From assembly GCA_949825065.1 (NCBI GenBank), contig OX463854.1:12623112-12687111 (forward strand): a stretch of 64,000 nt of DNA. The letters are read 5' to 3'. The translations under genes and the position numbers were made by a program. Positions 1 to 12,112 of the stretch are shown here, in pieces. The notes beneath the pieces were generated by a model. It did not search any database and was not told where the DNA came from. It saw nothing but the letters and a program-made list of their open reading frames with translations. The stretch is from Odontocerum albicorne. Lineage: Eukaryota > Arthropoda > Insecta > Trichoptera > Odontoceridae. Position 1 is the first letter of the stretch. The number at the start of each line of letters is the position of its first letter.

Positions 1-534
1 GAAGCGGACCAATATGGAAAAAAATGTAACTACCATATATCAGCCTAGCTATTGCATCGAAAACAGACTGGACTCAAGAAATTTGTAAATTAGGCAAACC
101 AGAATAAACAAAAAAGACATTGATATACAAATTTAAACTCTCTAAGACTATAGAAACTGTTTAACCAACTTATCTTTTGAAGGAGAGCTATTAATTTGAA
201 AGGTAATCATTTTTGCTTTTTGAAAACGATTTTTCAAAAGTTTTTTTATATCGATTTCTTGAGAAGGGCTATGGAATATGGGAACGATTAGAATGAAGGT
301 TACTTGGTTTGATAAATAATTTATCTAGTTGAGAACTGTGCTGTGTAACAATCAATCATCGTGGTTGTGAACCTTCATCAGTTGTGTTGACAGACAACTT
401 AAAGCTTTACCAGGCAATTGTTAAAAGTACATAAAAAATATTTGGTTGATGGACAATATATTTTAGAAGAAGAATACTTGTTCAAAATAGTTCTTAAATG
501 GATTTAGAAAAAAATCTTCCTTAGTGAATCGGGT
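1..534. other. A+T-rich stretch, nothing recognised
   Basis: There is no open frame of note, no tandem array and no element end that I can recognise. It leads directly into the diverged duplication that follows. Confidence 0.5.
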
Positions 535-897
535 TTCAATGCAATAAATTATTATACGACTATTTAATTATTGTACAAGGTAATGCACAAAGTACAACCG
601 GCAAGTTTATTACCAAGATAAAGGTGACATAGATTTATTAAAAATACTGGACAATGCGCTACAATGTCTTTTTACTCTGAAAAAAAAAACAGGAATAGAA
701 ACTAACTATCTCAAACGAGAAAAAAAATGTTATTCGTTTATCGATTTTGAATAAAATAAATTATTGCACAAATTACAACTGGCGAATTTATTACCAAGAT
801 TAAGGCGACACAGACTTTTTGTAACATACTGGATGAGATGCTACACTCTATATTAATCTTGAAAAAAAAATAGAAATAAAAACTGTATCAAACAAAG
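535..897 (+). repeat. Diverged tandem duplication of about 150 bp
   Basis: Two similar blocks follow each other, at about 560-715 and 760-895. Both run through a similar series: a 'gcacaaa.tacaac.ggc' segment, 'tttattaccaagat.aaggygacayagact', a segment with 'actgga.' and 'gcgctac/atgctac', and then a run of A followed by 'gaaat.aaaact'. The blocks differ by substitutions and small indels, so the duplication is old. I do not recognise the parent element. The 'tttattacca' part recalls the reversed SINE-A tail, but the match is too short to assign. Confidence 0.65.
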
Positions 898-1047
898 TGT
901 TTCTTTCGAAATGCCCTCAATGACCGGGAAATAGGTCAAGGGATAGGTGTCCGACGACATGGAGATTAAACGAGGAAGTAACTTGATGGCTGAAGACCAT
1001 TTCTGTGTTTTCAATCCAGGTGCTCCTACAAATCTGAAAGTGGTAAG

Positions 1048-1230
1048 ACGTCTCCGTGGCCTACTTGGTAAAACGCCTTTATTCTAGCACGCGGTCTACG
1101 GGTTCGATTCCAATTTTTAAAGGATTCCAGTTTGAATTTTACTCATAATCTCTTTGAAATCTTTTTGATTGATTGGAAGATATTGCCTTATGGCAATAAG
1201 CCCGCTGGGTTGAACTGTTTACAACAAAAG
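1048..1230 (+). repeat. SINE-A copy (tRNA-derived SINE with hairpin tail)
   Basis: A tRNA-like head carries an A-box-like 'tccgtggcctacttggta' and a clear B box 'gggttcgattcc' at 1100-1111. The body contains the 'gattccagt' motif shared with other copies. The tail reads 'ttggaagatattgccttatggcaataagcccgc', split here only for description. Within it ATTGCC and GGCAAT can pair into a hairpin. The copy is diverged from the ones near 30.5 and 35.9 kb. Confidence 0.75.
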
Positions 1231-1627
1231 CTTATCAGAACCCACCACTTTACAAGCGGTCATCTTTTTGTTTCTATTTAAAATACCTTATGGTAAACCT
1301 TGTGCCAAACCAACTTTTTAAATCTTCTTTTAAAACTTACTTAATAAACCATTGCTGAATGAAGTAATCAAATATATTTCTTAATTCAATTAGTTTTTAA
1401 TCTATTTAATTAATTTAAGAATTGGAATTTTACTTTGTGGAATTTCATATTAGAATATTTATAAGTAAATTTCTTTGCTATACATACACAAATCACATTT
1501 ACTCCCCCTTCATATGTTTTGACTTCCATTCCTGAGGCTTTCTTCAAGCGGAATTTCTTTCCGTGTATAAGTAATTTTACTAAAATCATAAAGTATTTTA
1601 CATTGTATTTGATGCGAGTAATCATCG

Positions 1628-1905
1628 TCCCAAGTTAGTAAGATGCTTGACTTACACCTAAGGGTGTTCGGGTTTAATTCCTGTTGGTGGCATTAAAAAA
1701 TGGTCGCAGCCTGGTAAAAGAGTTTATCAGGTATCAATTCTCGCACTCACCGAGTACGTGTGCGAGTGTTGTTGCATCTACACGTACGCTAGTATTATCA
1801 ACACATGCAATGACGAATCACCAGTTCCGTACATATTTTTGCGGTTTTTATCCCAAAGGCTCAAGGGCCGAAGGGAACATTGTCTCTCGGTGATATTATT
1901 CAATA
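1628..1905 (+). repeat. SINE-B copy
   Basis: A degraded tRNA-like head has a B box 'cgggtttaattcc' near 1669. The body has 'agcctggtaaaagagttta', then 'cgcactcaccgagtacgtg', then 'gcgagtgttgttgc', then 'agtattatcaacacatg', and ends 'tgtctctcggtg'. The same order of motifs appears near 44.0 kb, 49.7 kb and, reversed, 36.6 kb, which defines a family. Short open frames over it (1684-1893, 1758-1946) are not genes. Confidence 0.75.
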
Positions 1906-3630
1906 TGTCTGAATCACCAATTTTAATTATTGATTATTCCATATGAAACAAATGAAAAAAAACATGAATTAATGAAAATGAAGGTTATGGTATTAATATA
2001 GGTATAAAGGAATAAAATAAAAGTAAGTAACTAAAAAAGTAGGAAAAAATGTTAAGAAAAAAAATATTTTAATAAATATCATTTGATATTTTCGGAAGGT
2101 TGGCATTGACAATTTTAGTTTGGGATTGAAAATTCGCTTTATATCTGTTAAAGCTTTATATCTGTTAAAAAAGTTTAAAAGATAAATTATTTCTGAAATA
2201 TATTTCAAACACATCAAGAGTTTAAATTGGAAACACCAATTTCATTTAGAATCGAACCGCAGTAAAAGAAATATTTAAAAAAATAAATATAGAAATTAAA
2301 ATCGAAGCGAAATCCTATTTACAAGTGTTGTATGAAAACATCTTGAAAATATCTTAACATTTCCGGTAACAGGGAGAAATGGGGTCTTAATACCCAAAAG
2401 TTTTATTAAGAGACTTAACAACACACTCTTTCCTTTCACGCTTCTTATCTTAAATGCCTCTTGTGTTTCTCCCCACGTCTTTATTTAATATTCCAACAAA
2501 TAAAAACATTTCAGCCAAGAAATAATGTTTTCCAAAATATATTCTGAATTGAGACCCAGCCCAGATGTCATATTGTTCGAGATCGTAATGAATTCGTAAA
2601 TTTTCCGGGTCAAATCAAATGTTTTCAGAAGTTTGTTTGTTTCCACAGAAATTGTTGGAATTTTTAAAGATCCTTTTTTATTTGTTTTACCCTTAAACTC
2701 GTGTTTGCTAAATATAAAACATGTTTTTCTTTTGAAAAAGTAGTTTATTTCTCTCTGTTACATATTGTATACATAAAACATGTCATGTCAAAAAGAACCG
2801 CAGTTTTTTATTTTTTATTTATTCTAACCTGCTTTGAACACGCTATTAATTTGCTTAAATAGTTCTAACGTATATTTGTGAAAATCCACAATTAATGAGA
2901 AAATAACACAATGTGAGTTAGTTGAACTAGAACGTTCAAATTTAAATAATTTACCTGAAAAATACACATTGTGTGTTAAAATGAAATTATGTAGTGGTAT
3001 GCGAAAAAGCACAGTGGAAGAAAAGTAAGTCTATTTATGTAACTTTTATTTATCTCACACTAAATTGTATTTCAGAAAAAAACGTCAGAGTGGTGGTCGT
3101 AACGTGGGCATGTTTCCGTATTATTCAAGTATCAAGTATCAATACCAATTATGCGGGCTGAAAAACATATGATGTCCCCATGGTCAAACTCGCCCTCTAT
3201 TGGTAGGGGTGTATTTCGACTCGGTAGATGTTATGAGATGAACTCAAATTTAATAGCTTCCTCTTAAATGTATTTTCTTTTTTTTTGGCTTTAAATATGT
3301 GTGTAATTTCAGATTATAATTATATAATATGTTGCTATCAATAAACCTATATTTATTTAATTAAAACAAATATTTTAGGCGTGATTCAAACTTATTTTTC
3401 TTACAGACTCTTTTCTGAAATTATTGCTTTGTATGTGTTGATATTATAGTTTATAAGTCACATGGATAAGTTATTTTGAAGATAAAGATAAGTTATTTTG
3501 AATAAAACTTTGTTTTCTGAAAAGAGTATTATTTTTCTTTGATAATTAAAAAAATCTGCACTTTTATTGTTGTATTTAATTACGCATATACAGTACAACC
3601 TGAAAAGCTCTTTTTTATGTGGCGAACTCT
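1906..3630. other. A+T-rich stretch without genes
   Basis: No element could be assigned. There is one local direct duplication of 'gataagttattttgaa' (about 3464-3502). Small open frames here have the biased composition of random A+T-rich DNA. Confidence 0.5.
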
Positions 3631-4506
3631 TATTTACTAATCTGAATTCCATCGGCAATCAAATCCGCTACCTACGGACAGGAAGACAGGTGTCATACCG
3701 ACAAGGCTTCTGAGATAAACTTTTGTTTTGTGGTGGAAATAAGCCACCGACCATTGGTTTCCGGGGTATCAGCTATTATTTACTAATCTGAATTCCATCG
3801 GCAATCAAATCCGCTACCTACGGACAGGAAGACAGGTGTCATACCGACAAGGCTTCTGAGATAAACTTTTGTTTTGTGGTGGAAATAAGCCACCGACCAT
3901 TGGTTTCCGGGGTATCAACTATTATTTACTAATCTGAATTCCATCGGCAATCAAATCCGCTACCTACGGACAGGAAGACAGGTGTCATACCGACAAGGCT
4001 TCTGAGATAAACTTTTGTTTTGTGGTGGAAATAAGCCACCGACCATTGGTTTCCGGGGTATCAACTATTATTTACTAATCTGAATTCCATCGGCAATCAA
4101 ATCCGCTACCTACGGACAGGAAGACAGGTGTCATACCGACAAGGCTTCTGAGATAAACTTTTGTTTTGTGGTGGAAATAAGCCACCGACCATTGGTTTCC
4201 GGGGTATCAACTATTATTTACTAATCTGAATTCCATCGGCAATCAAATCCGCTACCTACGGACAGGAAGACAGGTGTCATACCGACAAGGCTTCTGAGAT
4301 AAACTTTTGTTTTGTGGTGGAAATAAGCCACCGACCATTGGTTTCCGGGGTATCAACTATTATTTACTAATCTGAATTCCATCGGCAATCAAATCCGCTA
4401 CCTACGGACAGGAAGACAGGTGTCATACCGACAAGGCTTCTGAGATAAACTTTTGTTTTGTGGTGGAAATAAGCCACCGACCATTGGTTTCCGGGGTATC
4501 AACTAT
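3631..4506. repeat. Satellite: six tandem 146-bp units containing a SINE head
   Basis: Six almost identical 146-bp units start at 3631, 3777, 3923, 4069, 4215 and 4361. On the minus strand, 66 bases of each unit (3639-3704 in the first) align without gaps to the tRNA-like head of SINE-A. They include 'tatgacacctgtct' against 'aagacacttgtct' and a B-box-like 'cggatttgattgcc' against 'aggtttgatcccc', with about three quarters of positions identical by eye. The other part of each unit is the 53-bp sequence that continues alone in the next array. Near identity among units implies recent amplification. Confidence 0.95.
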
Positions 4507-5884
4507 TATTTTGTGGTGGAAATAAGCCACCGACCATTGGTTTCCGGGGTATCAACTATTATTTTGTGGTGGAAATAAGCCACCGACCATTGGTTTCCGG
4601 GGTATCAACTATTATTTTGTGGTGGAAATAAGCCACCGACCATTGGTTTCCGGGGTATCAACTATTATTTTGTGGTGGAAATAAGCCACCGACCATTGGT
4701 TTCCGGGGTATCAACTATTATTTTGTGGTGGAAATAAGCCACCAACCATTGGTTTCCGGGGTATCAACTATTATTTTGTGGTGGAAATAAGCCACCGACC
4801 ATTGGTTTCCGGGGTATCAACTATTATTTTGTGGTGGAAATAAGCCACCGACCATTGGTTTCCGGGGTATCAACTATTATTTTGTGGTGGAAATAAGCCA
4901 CCGACCATTGGTTTCCGGGGTATCAACTATTATTTTGTGGTGGAAATAAGCCACCGACCATTGGTTTCCGGGGTATCAACTATTATTTTGTGGTGGAAAT
5001 AAGCCACCGACCATTGGTTTCCGGGGTATCAACTATTATTTTGTGGTGGAAATAAGCCACCGACCATTGGTTTCCGGGGTATCAACTATTATTTTGTGGT
5101 GGAAATAAGCCACCGACCATTGGTTTCCGGGGTATCAACTATTATTTTGTGGTGGAAATAAGCCACCGACCATTGGTTTCCGGGGTATCAACTATTATTT
5201 TGTGGTGGAAATAAGCCACCGACCATTGGTTTCCGGGGTATCAACTATTATTTTGTGATGGAAATAAGCCACCGACCATTGGTTTCCGGGGTATCAACTA
5301 TTATTTTGTGGTGGAAATAAGCCACCGACCATTGGTTTCCGGGGTATCAACTATTATTTTGTGGTGGAAATAAGCCACCGACCATTGGTTTCCGGGGTAT
5401 CAACTATTATTTTGTGGTGGAAATAAGCCACCGACCATTGGTTTCCGGGGTATCAACTATTATTTTGTGGTGGAAATAAGCCACCGACCATTGGTTTCCG
5501 GGGTATCAACTATTATTTTGTGGTGGAAATAAGCCACCGACCATTGGTTTCCGGGGTATCAACTATTATTTTGTGGTGGAAATAAGCCACCGACCATTGG
5601 TTTCCGGGGTATCAACTATTATTTTGTGGTGGAAATAAGCCACCGACCATTGGTTTCCGGGGTATCAACTATTATTTTGTGGTGGAAATAAGCCACCGAC
5701 CATTGGTTTCCGGGGTATCAACTATTATTTTGTGGTGGAAATAAGCCACCGACCATTGGTTTCCGGGGTATCAACTATTATTTTGTGGTGGAAATAAGCC
5801 ACCGACCATTGGTTTCCGGGGTATCAACTATTATTTTGTGGTGGAAATAAGCCACCGACCATTGGTTTCCGGGGTATCAACTAT
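4507..5884. repeat. Satellite: twenty-six tandem 53-bp units
   Basis: The 53-bp unit runs 'tattttgtggtggaaataag', 'ccaccgaccattggtttccg', 'gggtatcaactat' and repeats 26 times with almost no change; I saw variants only near 4744 ('accaacc') and 5257 ('gtgatgg'). It equals the 146-bp unit minus 93 contiguous bases that hold the SINE head. Each unit can form a small hairpin (GGTGG, loop aaataag, CCACC). There is no open frame through the array. Confidence 0.97.
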
Positions 5885-6535
5885 TATTTCACAGAAACGT
5901 ACGTTTTTTCCACCTCATCACATTATTTAAACCCCAAAATATTTTATCCATTAAGGTAATCTAAAGTTACACTGAAATTTAATAATGAGGTTAAAAACAT
6001 ATATTTTATAATGTAAGTTATCGTAAAACATTATCAAAACTGTTCGTTTTTCCATTTCTTTTTTGTCAAGTATTTGACAGAAATCGATTTTCAATTTGAT
6101 GACACATGTGTTAAGAAGTTTTTTTCGTCGTATCTTGATGTATGTACGTTTGGAGTAAAATACCCGACAAAAATGGAGAGCTAACATTTTTATTTGTAGC
6201 TAACTCCACCAAAAAGCGTTCATATATCACAAAGGCTGGGAGTTTTACATATCTCGGAATCTTGTTATCATTCATATTCCAGAAAAGTTATCTTCTTTGA
6301 AATACGCTTGACGCTTCTCTTATCTTGCGAGAGTAATGTAAAGGGAAGTATGTATTTCATTCGAATATTTCTTGCTGTGAGTGAAAATATTTATGAGACA
6401 GAATTGAGCTGATTCTTTATGTGAGACGTGAGACAAAATTAAAATATTTTTTATTGAAAGTCATTAATTAATTCATTTTGTAAAGCAATCCGTAAATATT
6501 ATTAATTTTTTATTAATACACTTCATTGTTTAGTT
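5885..6535. other. Right flank of the satellite, nothing recognised
   Basis: The satellite stops abruptly at 'tattatttcacag'. The sequence beyond is ordinary A+T-rich DNA with one unremarkable minus-strand open frame at 5951-6187, rich in Lys, Phe and Ile. Confidence 0.5.
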
Positions 6536-6595
6536 TATAATTAGCGAGTTTATTGCCAAACGGCAATCTCTACTAACTAACCAAACAAGAGTTAC
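6536..6595 (-). repeat. Isolated SINE-A/LINE-T hairpin tail
   Basis: It reads 'gcgagtttattgccaaacgg' followed by 'caatctctactaactaacca', the reverse complement of the SINE-A tail. The hairpin arms ATTGCC and GGCAAT are intact. No tRNA-like head is attached, so it is either a 5'-truncated SINE or a LINE 3' end. Confidence 0.6.
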
Positions 6596-6794
6596 GCAGA
6601 TTCATACTAATAACTAGATGAATGTTACAACGTTATCCCAAATATTTCAATATAATTAAATCACAAGAAAACAAACAAAAAAAAACTTCAAATGCAAGTA
6701 TCGCCAAAGACTGGGAAAGAGGATGATTGAAAAGGACAAGAAAACAGAAGTTTTAGTGAAACAAATTTCATCTCTGAAGAGAAAGATGATATTT

Positions 6795-6862
6795 TTGAAG
6801 TCGCCGTTTAAAGCAAGCCAGCGAGGGGGAAAGTCTTTTGGCAGCCAGTTCCTGAGTTTTAC
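6795..6862 (+). repeat. REP-D copy (unclassified interspersed repeat)
   Basis: It contains 'gtcgccgtttaaagcaagcc' followed by an 'agcgagggggaaagtctttt', then 'ggcagccagt'. The same order occurs at about 37786-37850 on the plus strand and 37035-37110 on the minus strand. No coding capacity is visible. Confidence 0.55.
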
Positions 6863-7114
6863 ATTGCATGATCAGTAGATCCATTGAAAAACAATCAACG
6901 GAAACAATGTTATCGTTTTTTTTTGCCTAAGAAGAGTTAGTACTATTTTTTAAATTAGTTTTATCAAATTTTTCTTATATTGTATTATTTTACACATTCG
7001 TTGTACGGTGTAACAAATTCGTTATAAACGGTATTGGCATGTGTCCATATTTTGAACTAACCAAAAAATACGTTTAAGATATCTTAAATCACACTGGAAA
7101 TTATTTATTTTTTA

Positions 7115-7197
7115 ATTTAGGTACAATGGGACGTGAACCCGTAACCCTCGTGTGGAAACAAAGGCGTTGTTTTACAAACTATGCTACGGAGGTCTTC
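7115..7197 (-). repeat. tRNA-like SINE head, reverse orientation
   Basis: 'gggacgtgaacccgtaaccc' and 'gctacggaggtctt' read in reverse as a B-box-like 'gggttacgggttcacg' and an A-box region 'aagacctccgtagc', close to the SINE-A/B head 'gacctccgtggc'. No body is recognisable next to it. Confidence 0.55.
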
Positions 7198-10100
7198 GAG
7201 TATGTACGAACACTAAATGAAAATTTTCGAAGAACGTTACATTTCTTTCTGTGAATAATATAAGCTTGTATCTTAATTACTGCAAAAAAATTTAAATATA
7301 CATTTACTATAAATAAATAAAAAATCTAAATATCCATCTAAATAGTATTTCTTTTAATATACTCAATCACCCAGTTTCCGTGTTGCGGTATTTAAAAGTG
7401 AAATTTTCAAAAATAACGATCAAAACATGTTAAATGTAATGATAACATTTTCAACAAATAATGTAAAGAAATGGTTCTTTCAAAAAACTGTATTTTATTT
7501 CATAGCAGTAATGAAAATTGTTTGGAATGTGTCTGTAAAATGACTTCCATATGTTACAAACAGTTATTATTTTTAACTATAGCAAATTGTATATTTTTAA
7601 AAAGTTAAATGTTCAATAGTATTAAGTTCGAATTTAAAACTTGAAAAAAAATAACGACAATAATAATTTGGGTAATATTTTACCTAAGTTGAATATAAGA
7701 ATAATATTTTTTGATAAATAATTACTTCTGCAGGCCTCTTTTACCTATTTTCAGTCGGTTAGGAGGGTTTGTCGCATGGTACAAAATTGTTGGGCTGTGT
7801 TGTTAGCAAAAAAAAGTATTAATTTTTACTAAGCTCACTACCAATTTCAAATACCTGTCTTCTTTGCTAGGTGAGGAAGAACTCTTTATCTGGTGTTGAG
7901 GAATAATAAAGAAATATATCATATGTAGTTTTCTCTATTTTATGTACACTATATTTATATCAAAAATATTATTTAGTTTTTCAATATAAATCTAGGTTTC
8001 ATGATTACATTGAAAAGTTTAATAAATATAATCGTGGGAAGCATTTTGAATACTTAAATAAAATTTATTTTTATCTATCATATACCAAATGCGTTCATTG
8101 CAAATCACTCACAAAATTTTTTTTTTATATATGTATGTGTTTTTCGGTAAATTACTTTTAAGTGCTGTATAATGAATATTGCAATGTTATATAAATACAT
8201 GTTTTGCATAAGAAATAAACCGAAAAAAAAATTTATGATGAATATAGTATAAGAATATATACATCCATTCAATTATTCAGTCACTTGAGAATGCATTTTA
8301 AATATTGATCAAATAAATTAAAACGATTGGCAACATTTTAGAAATGTTATAATACTTGTTTCATCAGTACCACATGTTTTGTCTCTATATGGGATAAGCG
8401 ATGTTATAAAAAAAGTTTAAATATATGAAAATGTAGAAAGATTCAACATCTATTGGTACCATTTGCAATCGGTATTTGCATAATGGGTTTTTAAAGTTTT
8501 CGAACTTCTAACACGTTTTTCTACATTTCAGTTAAGTACATTTTTACAGCTATTACAATGGAAATTTTCATGATCTTGGGTTACATAAAAAGTTGGATAA
8601 ACCTTCGTTTGCTTGCCATTTACAAATATGTTCTTATCATAGTAATACTATCGTTCAAGGGTTTTTTTAATGATAAAAATAATCTGTATTAGTCTTTTTT
8701 GATGTTTTCACCTTTTTATTTGAAAAATATTGTCGCATAAATGTAGGATTTCAAACATGACTTCAAGGTTCGTAAGTAAATTTACGAAACAAAAATGTAT
8801 TTTTCATTTAAAAGATTTACCATTTCCTTAACTTTTGTTGCTACGAAATCAATTAAAATAACGAGTTTATAAAATGCCTTGTCATTTAAGAGCCGAGACT
8901 AAGCCGATAACGAACATTTCGTGTAAACATATTTTGTTCATAAAATAAATAATCACATTTGTTGTATGTCACAATAGCTATTGACTTATGTAATCAAAAT
9001 TTTGATTGGAACTAGAGTTTGATGTAATTGAGCCCCACATTAGAGATTCCGTATTCCAGTCTTAGACAAGGAGTTAACCTTATACGATGTTAAAATGTAT
9101 AAGAAAATACGACACTAGCTGCTTCTACGAATTTAACTTAAAATTGGGGGAACAGAAGATTAAAATCACCTGCTACGTTGACGGCGTCATTTTGATGACA
9201 GAATTCGAAGACAACATGCATATAATCACTTTGTAATTTTATTTTGCACCCGATAAACAAAAACATAGAAAGTACAAAAAAATAAGGTTTTGATAATCCG
9301 TAAAAAAAACTTCGTGACAGGTATTAAGAATTCTTGTAACACATAAATTTATCACTATTTTGATGCCTTGGAATATATATTATGTTCTTACGATGACATG
9401 TATTGTATTTATAATCAATAGGGTAAACCAATTAAGTCGCTGAAATAAGAGGACTACGGAATGTACATAAACGCACACAGTGCAACTACTAAGCTTTTCA
9501 TCAGAACATCGATTTTAAACATTTTGGAAAATTTCTTACGTAAATCACTTCCTGATTTATCTATGATTCATAAAACGATTGCTACAAAGCAAGAACCTAT
9601 ATCTGAAACAAGAATATACTAAAAAGAACAGCGATTACCAGGCGAACTGCATAAATGATGAAAGAAGAGCTAGCTATTGTATTTCATTCAAGAAAAATAA
9701 GTGCTGTAAAAGAAGCAATTTATGAATAAACAGTTTTTTCACCGTTTTAGTTTTTTTAAATCTCAACTCGTATTTTCTTTCAAGCTCTGAAATTGAACCA
9801 CTTTTAATATTTAGGCGACATTTTCTTTGAAAAAAGACTTTATTGCCTGAGAAAAAACCAGCTTTAAAATTATCATTCACTGAATGAAACATACATACAA
9901 ATGTAGACAATTTCTTATTCAAACGTTTTTTAACCGTTTTACTGCTGGACTTTTTTTTCAATACTATAAAACGTGTACATATGTACTCTCAGCACTCTTA
10001 CAGTTAAAATAAATTTGAACGATTAAAATATATATTAAAATGCATCAAAATATATTAATACTAAAATACTAAAGCTGTTAGCATTTCTGATTAAACATCG

Positions 10101-10689
10101 AAAATGCATTTGATATAATTGAGACTTAATACAAATTTAATACGGTTAACATAATTTAACAACAGATTAAATAAAAAGTCGTTAATTATGGATGAATTGA
10201 AATTCGTTACAGCTGGCAAATAGGTTATTACTTCTATGAAAATAATAAAAAAACAGCTTGTTTACGAATTCTCCCCCTTAAACCTGATGCACCAAACACA
10301 AGGGAGGTCAGTACTTATGTATGGATCTTAATATTGAGTTAATCGTGCAAGAGGGGTGAAGAACTAGAACCTATGTTTGATATAAGAATATTGCGTTTTG
10401 TACATCAATGTAATTCTAGATTTTTCAGAACTTTGAATATAATAAGATTATGTTAATTAACGCTTATGTATTTTCTTTTTAATATTGAAAGACCAACACG
10501 TTGTTTATTGTAAAAAATGTACTTTTAAAGGTTGAGTTTATAGATCTAAACTTATGAAAAAAATCAACGGTAACCGACACATAATAATGATCTTTTTCCA
10601 CAAAATTGCATTTATACCCTCTGTGTACTAAATGAAATGAAAAATAAATAAAAAAAGATTACATAAAAACCAAATTCGAACAGCGAGAA
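7198..10689. other. Long A+T-rich stretch, nothing recognised
   Basis: This is the longest part of the window without an assignable element. The longest open frame (9674-9961, minus, 95 codons) is a Lys/Phe-rich translation of A- and T-rich DNA, has no resemblance I can name and is probably not a gene. I see no splice-bounded exon candidates. Confidence 0.5.
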
Positions 10690-10925
10690 ACAGCACCGCA
10701 TCCTCGCTTGGATCATGAAGTTCCATAAAACTCAAATAACTCACAGCAATCCCTTAATTGCTGCCCTGGGGGCTAACGAGAGTAAATCCGACCTACCCTT
10801 CCGTTATACCATATGCACAGGCTCCCGAAGCATCATCTGTTGCCTGACTAGTCCACCTACAGTATTAGCTGGGAGAGCCAAGGTTTGACTAAATGTGATG
10901 GAATACAAGTAGCCTGAACTAGTGG
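10690..10925. repeat. G+C-richer island, probable repeat fragment
   Basis: About 235 bases stand out by composition. The block includes 'ctgccctgggggctaacgag', 'agtaaatccgacctaccctt' and 'cacaggctcccgaagc'. There is no long frame on either strand. It looks like the untranslated end of a transposable element, but I cannot assign a family, and no second copy was found in the window. Confidence 0.35.
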
Positions 10926-12095
10926 ACTTGTTATTGCTTAATAATTAGTTGTAAGAATTGTTATCTAGTTATTAGTAGTATGAGGGTGTTAACTATTTCT
11001 AAGAAATCATGTATTAAGATTATAAAACAAAATGGCACGTAGGAAAATAAGATTAAGTAAGTTCATAAATTATAATATATGAATAGGATAAGTTAAGTAA
11101 TACATTTGTTTATATGGTAGGTAAAACCTTTGCAAATATTTGTACCATATCTGTTTAAAAAAACAAAATTTTAAGTGGAATCAAAACAGGGAAAAAACAC
11201 ATTTTAAGTGCTTCATTTTTCGACAAATGGGCTGTTAATTGGTTTGGACCTATTATGTTAGAGAAGAGGAGATAAAAAAAATCCCTTTAAAAACTGAAAC
11301 TGAATTAGAAGCGAAACTGTTAAAAAAATAGTAAATAATTAAAAAAGTATTTCAGCGCAGGGTTTATCAAACAAGGGGTTTGTAAAACTGTTTTTCACCG
11401 TTTTATGACAGTTGCAATGAACATAAAGTTCAAGAGCGCACTTAAATGACTGCCTGTGTCCGCGATAGGCGCCACGAATCTTTTATTATAGCAAATGCGC
11501 AATAAGAGTTGAAGCTGTAAGAGTTATAATGCTTACTAAACTAGATATAACAATCTAAAAATTTTAAGCAACAAAATAATTTATTGTCAATGTATGTTAT
11601 ACTTAATCGAAATGGTGTTATTTACAATATGGAGGTGCATAAGTACTTCATGAGAAGTCGCAATGACTTTCGATGAAGCGAATTTTAAAAAAATTTATAC
11701 AAAATTTCATAAAGTTCTAAGAGCCGAGAGCATTCAGGATTTTTTTGCCAGTATGTTTTATACATTAAGCACATATTTTTATATGAATCTAAGTTTTAGG
11801 AGGTAAACTGATAGATTTTTTTCTTAACCGTACAGTTCAATTCATAGGTAAATAATTCGTTAGTATAATATATAACAGTAAGTAAATAATACAGTTCCAC
11901 ATGATAATAAGAGGCATAAACAAACGGCGAAAGAAAACACAAATAATACAATTAAAACAAACTTAAGTCATAATGTGACAAATTGTGTGATAAATGTTGG
12001 GAAGGATGGAGAAGGAAAAAGAAACATAATGCATAGATACTTTTATTTGTATATTTAAAATCATCCTTGTGATTTCGGAGCTGAGGTCAGAAAGA
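10926..12095. other. A+T-rich stretch, nothing recognised
   Basis: No element ends or arrays were seen. The minus-strand open frame at 11963-12337 runs into the palindrome that follows and is not considered a gene. Confidence 0.5.
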
Positions 12096-12112
12096 CAATA
12101 TAAAAATTTGTA

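Noticed and set aside
3631..4506. Hammerhead-like core in the satellite (CTGATA...GGAAAC in reverse)
   Set aside because: The invariant GA after CUGAN is missing, and no stem I or III is found.
4507..5884. CRISPR array
   Set aside because: Units are contiguous 53-bp repeats with no unique spacers, and the sequence is eukaryotic.
3624..5890. A centromeric satellite
   Set aside because: A 146-bp period is nucleosome-sized, but the array is only 2.25 kb and flanked by ordinary repeats. Nothing here points to a centromere.
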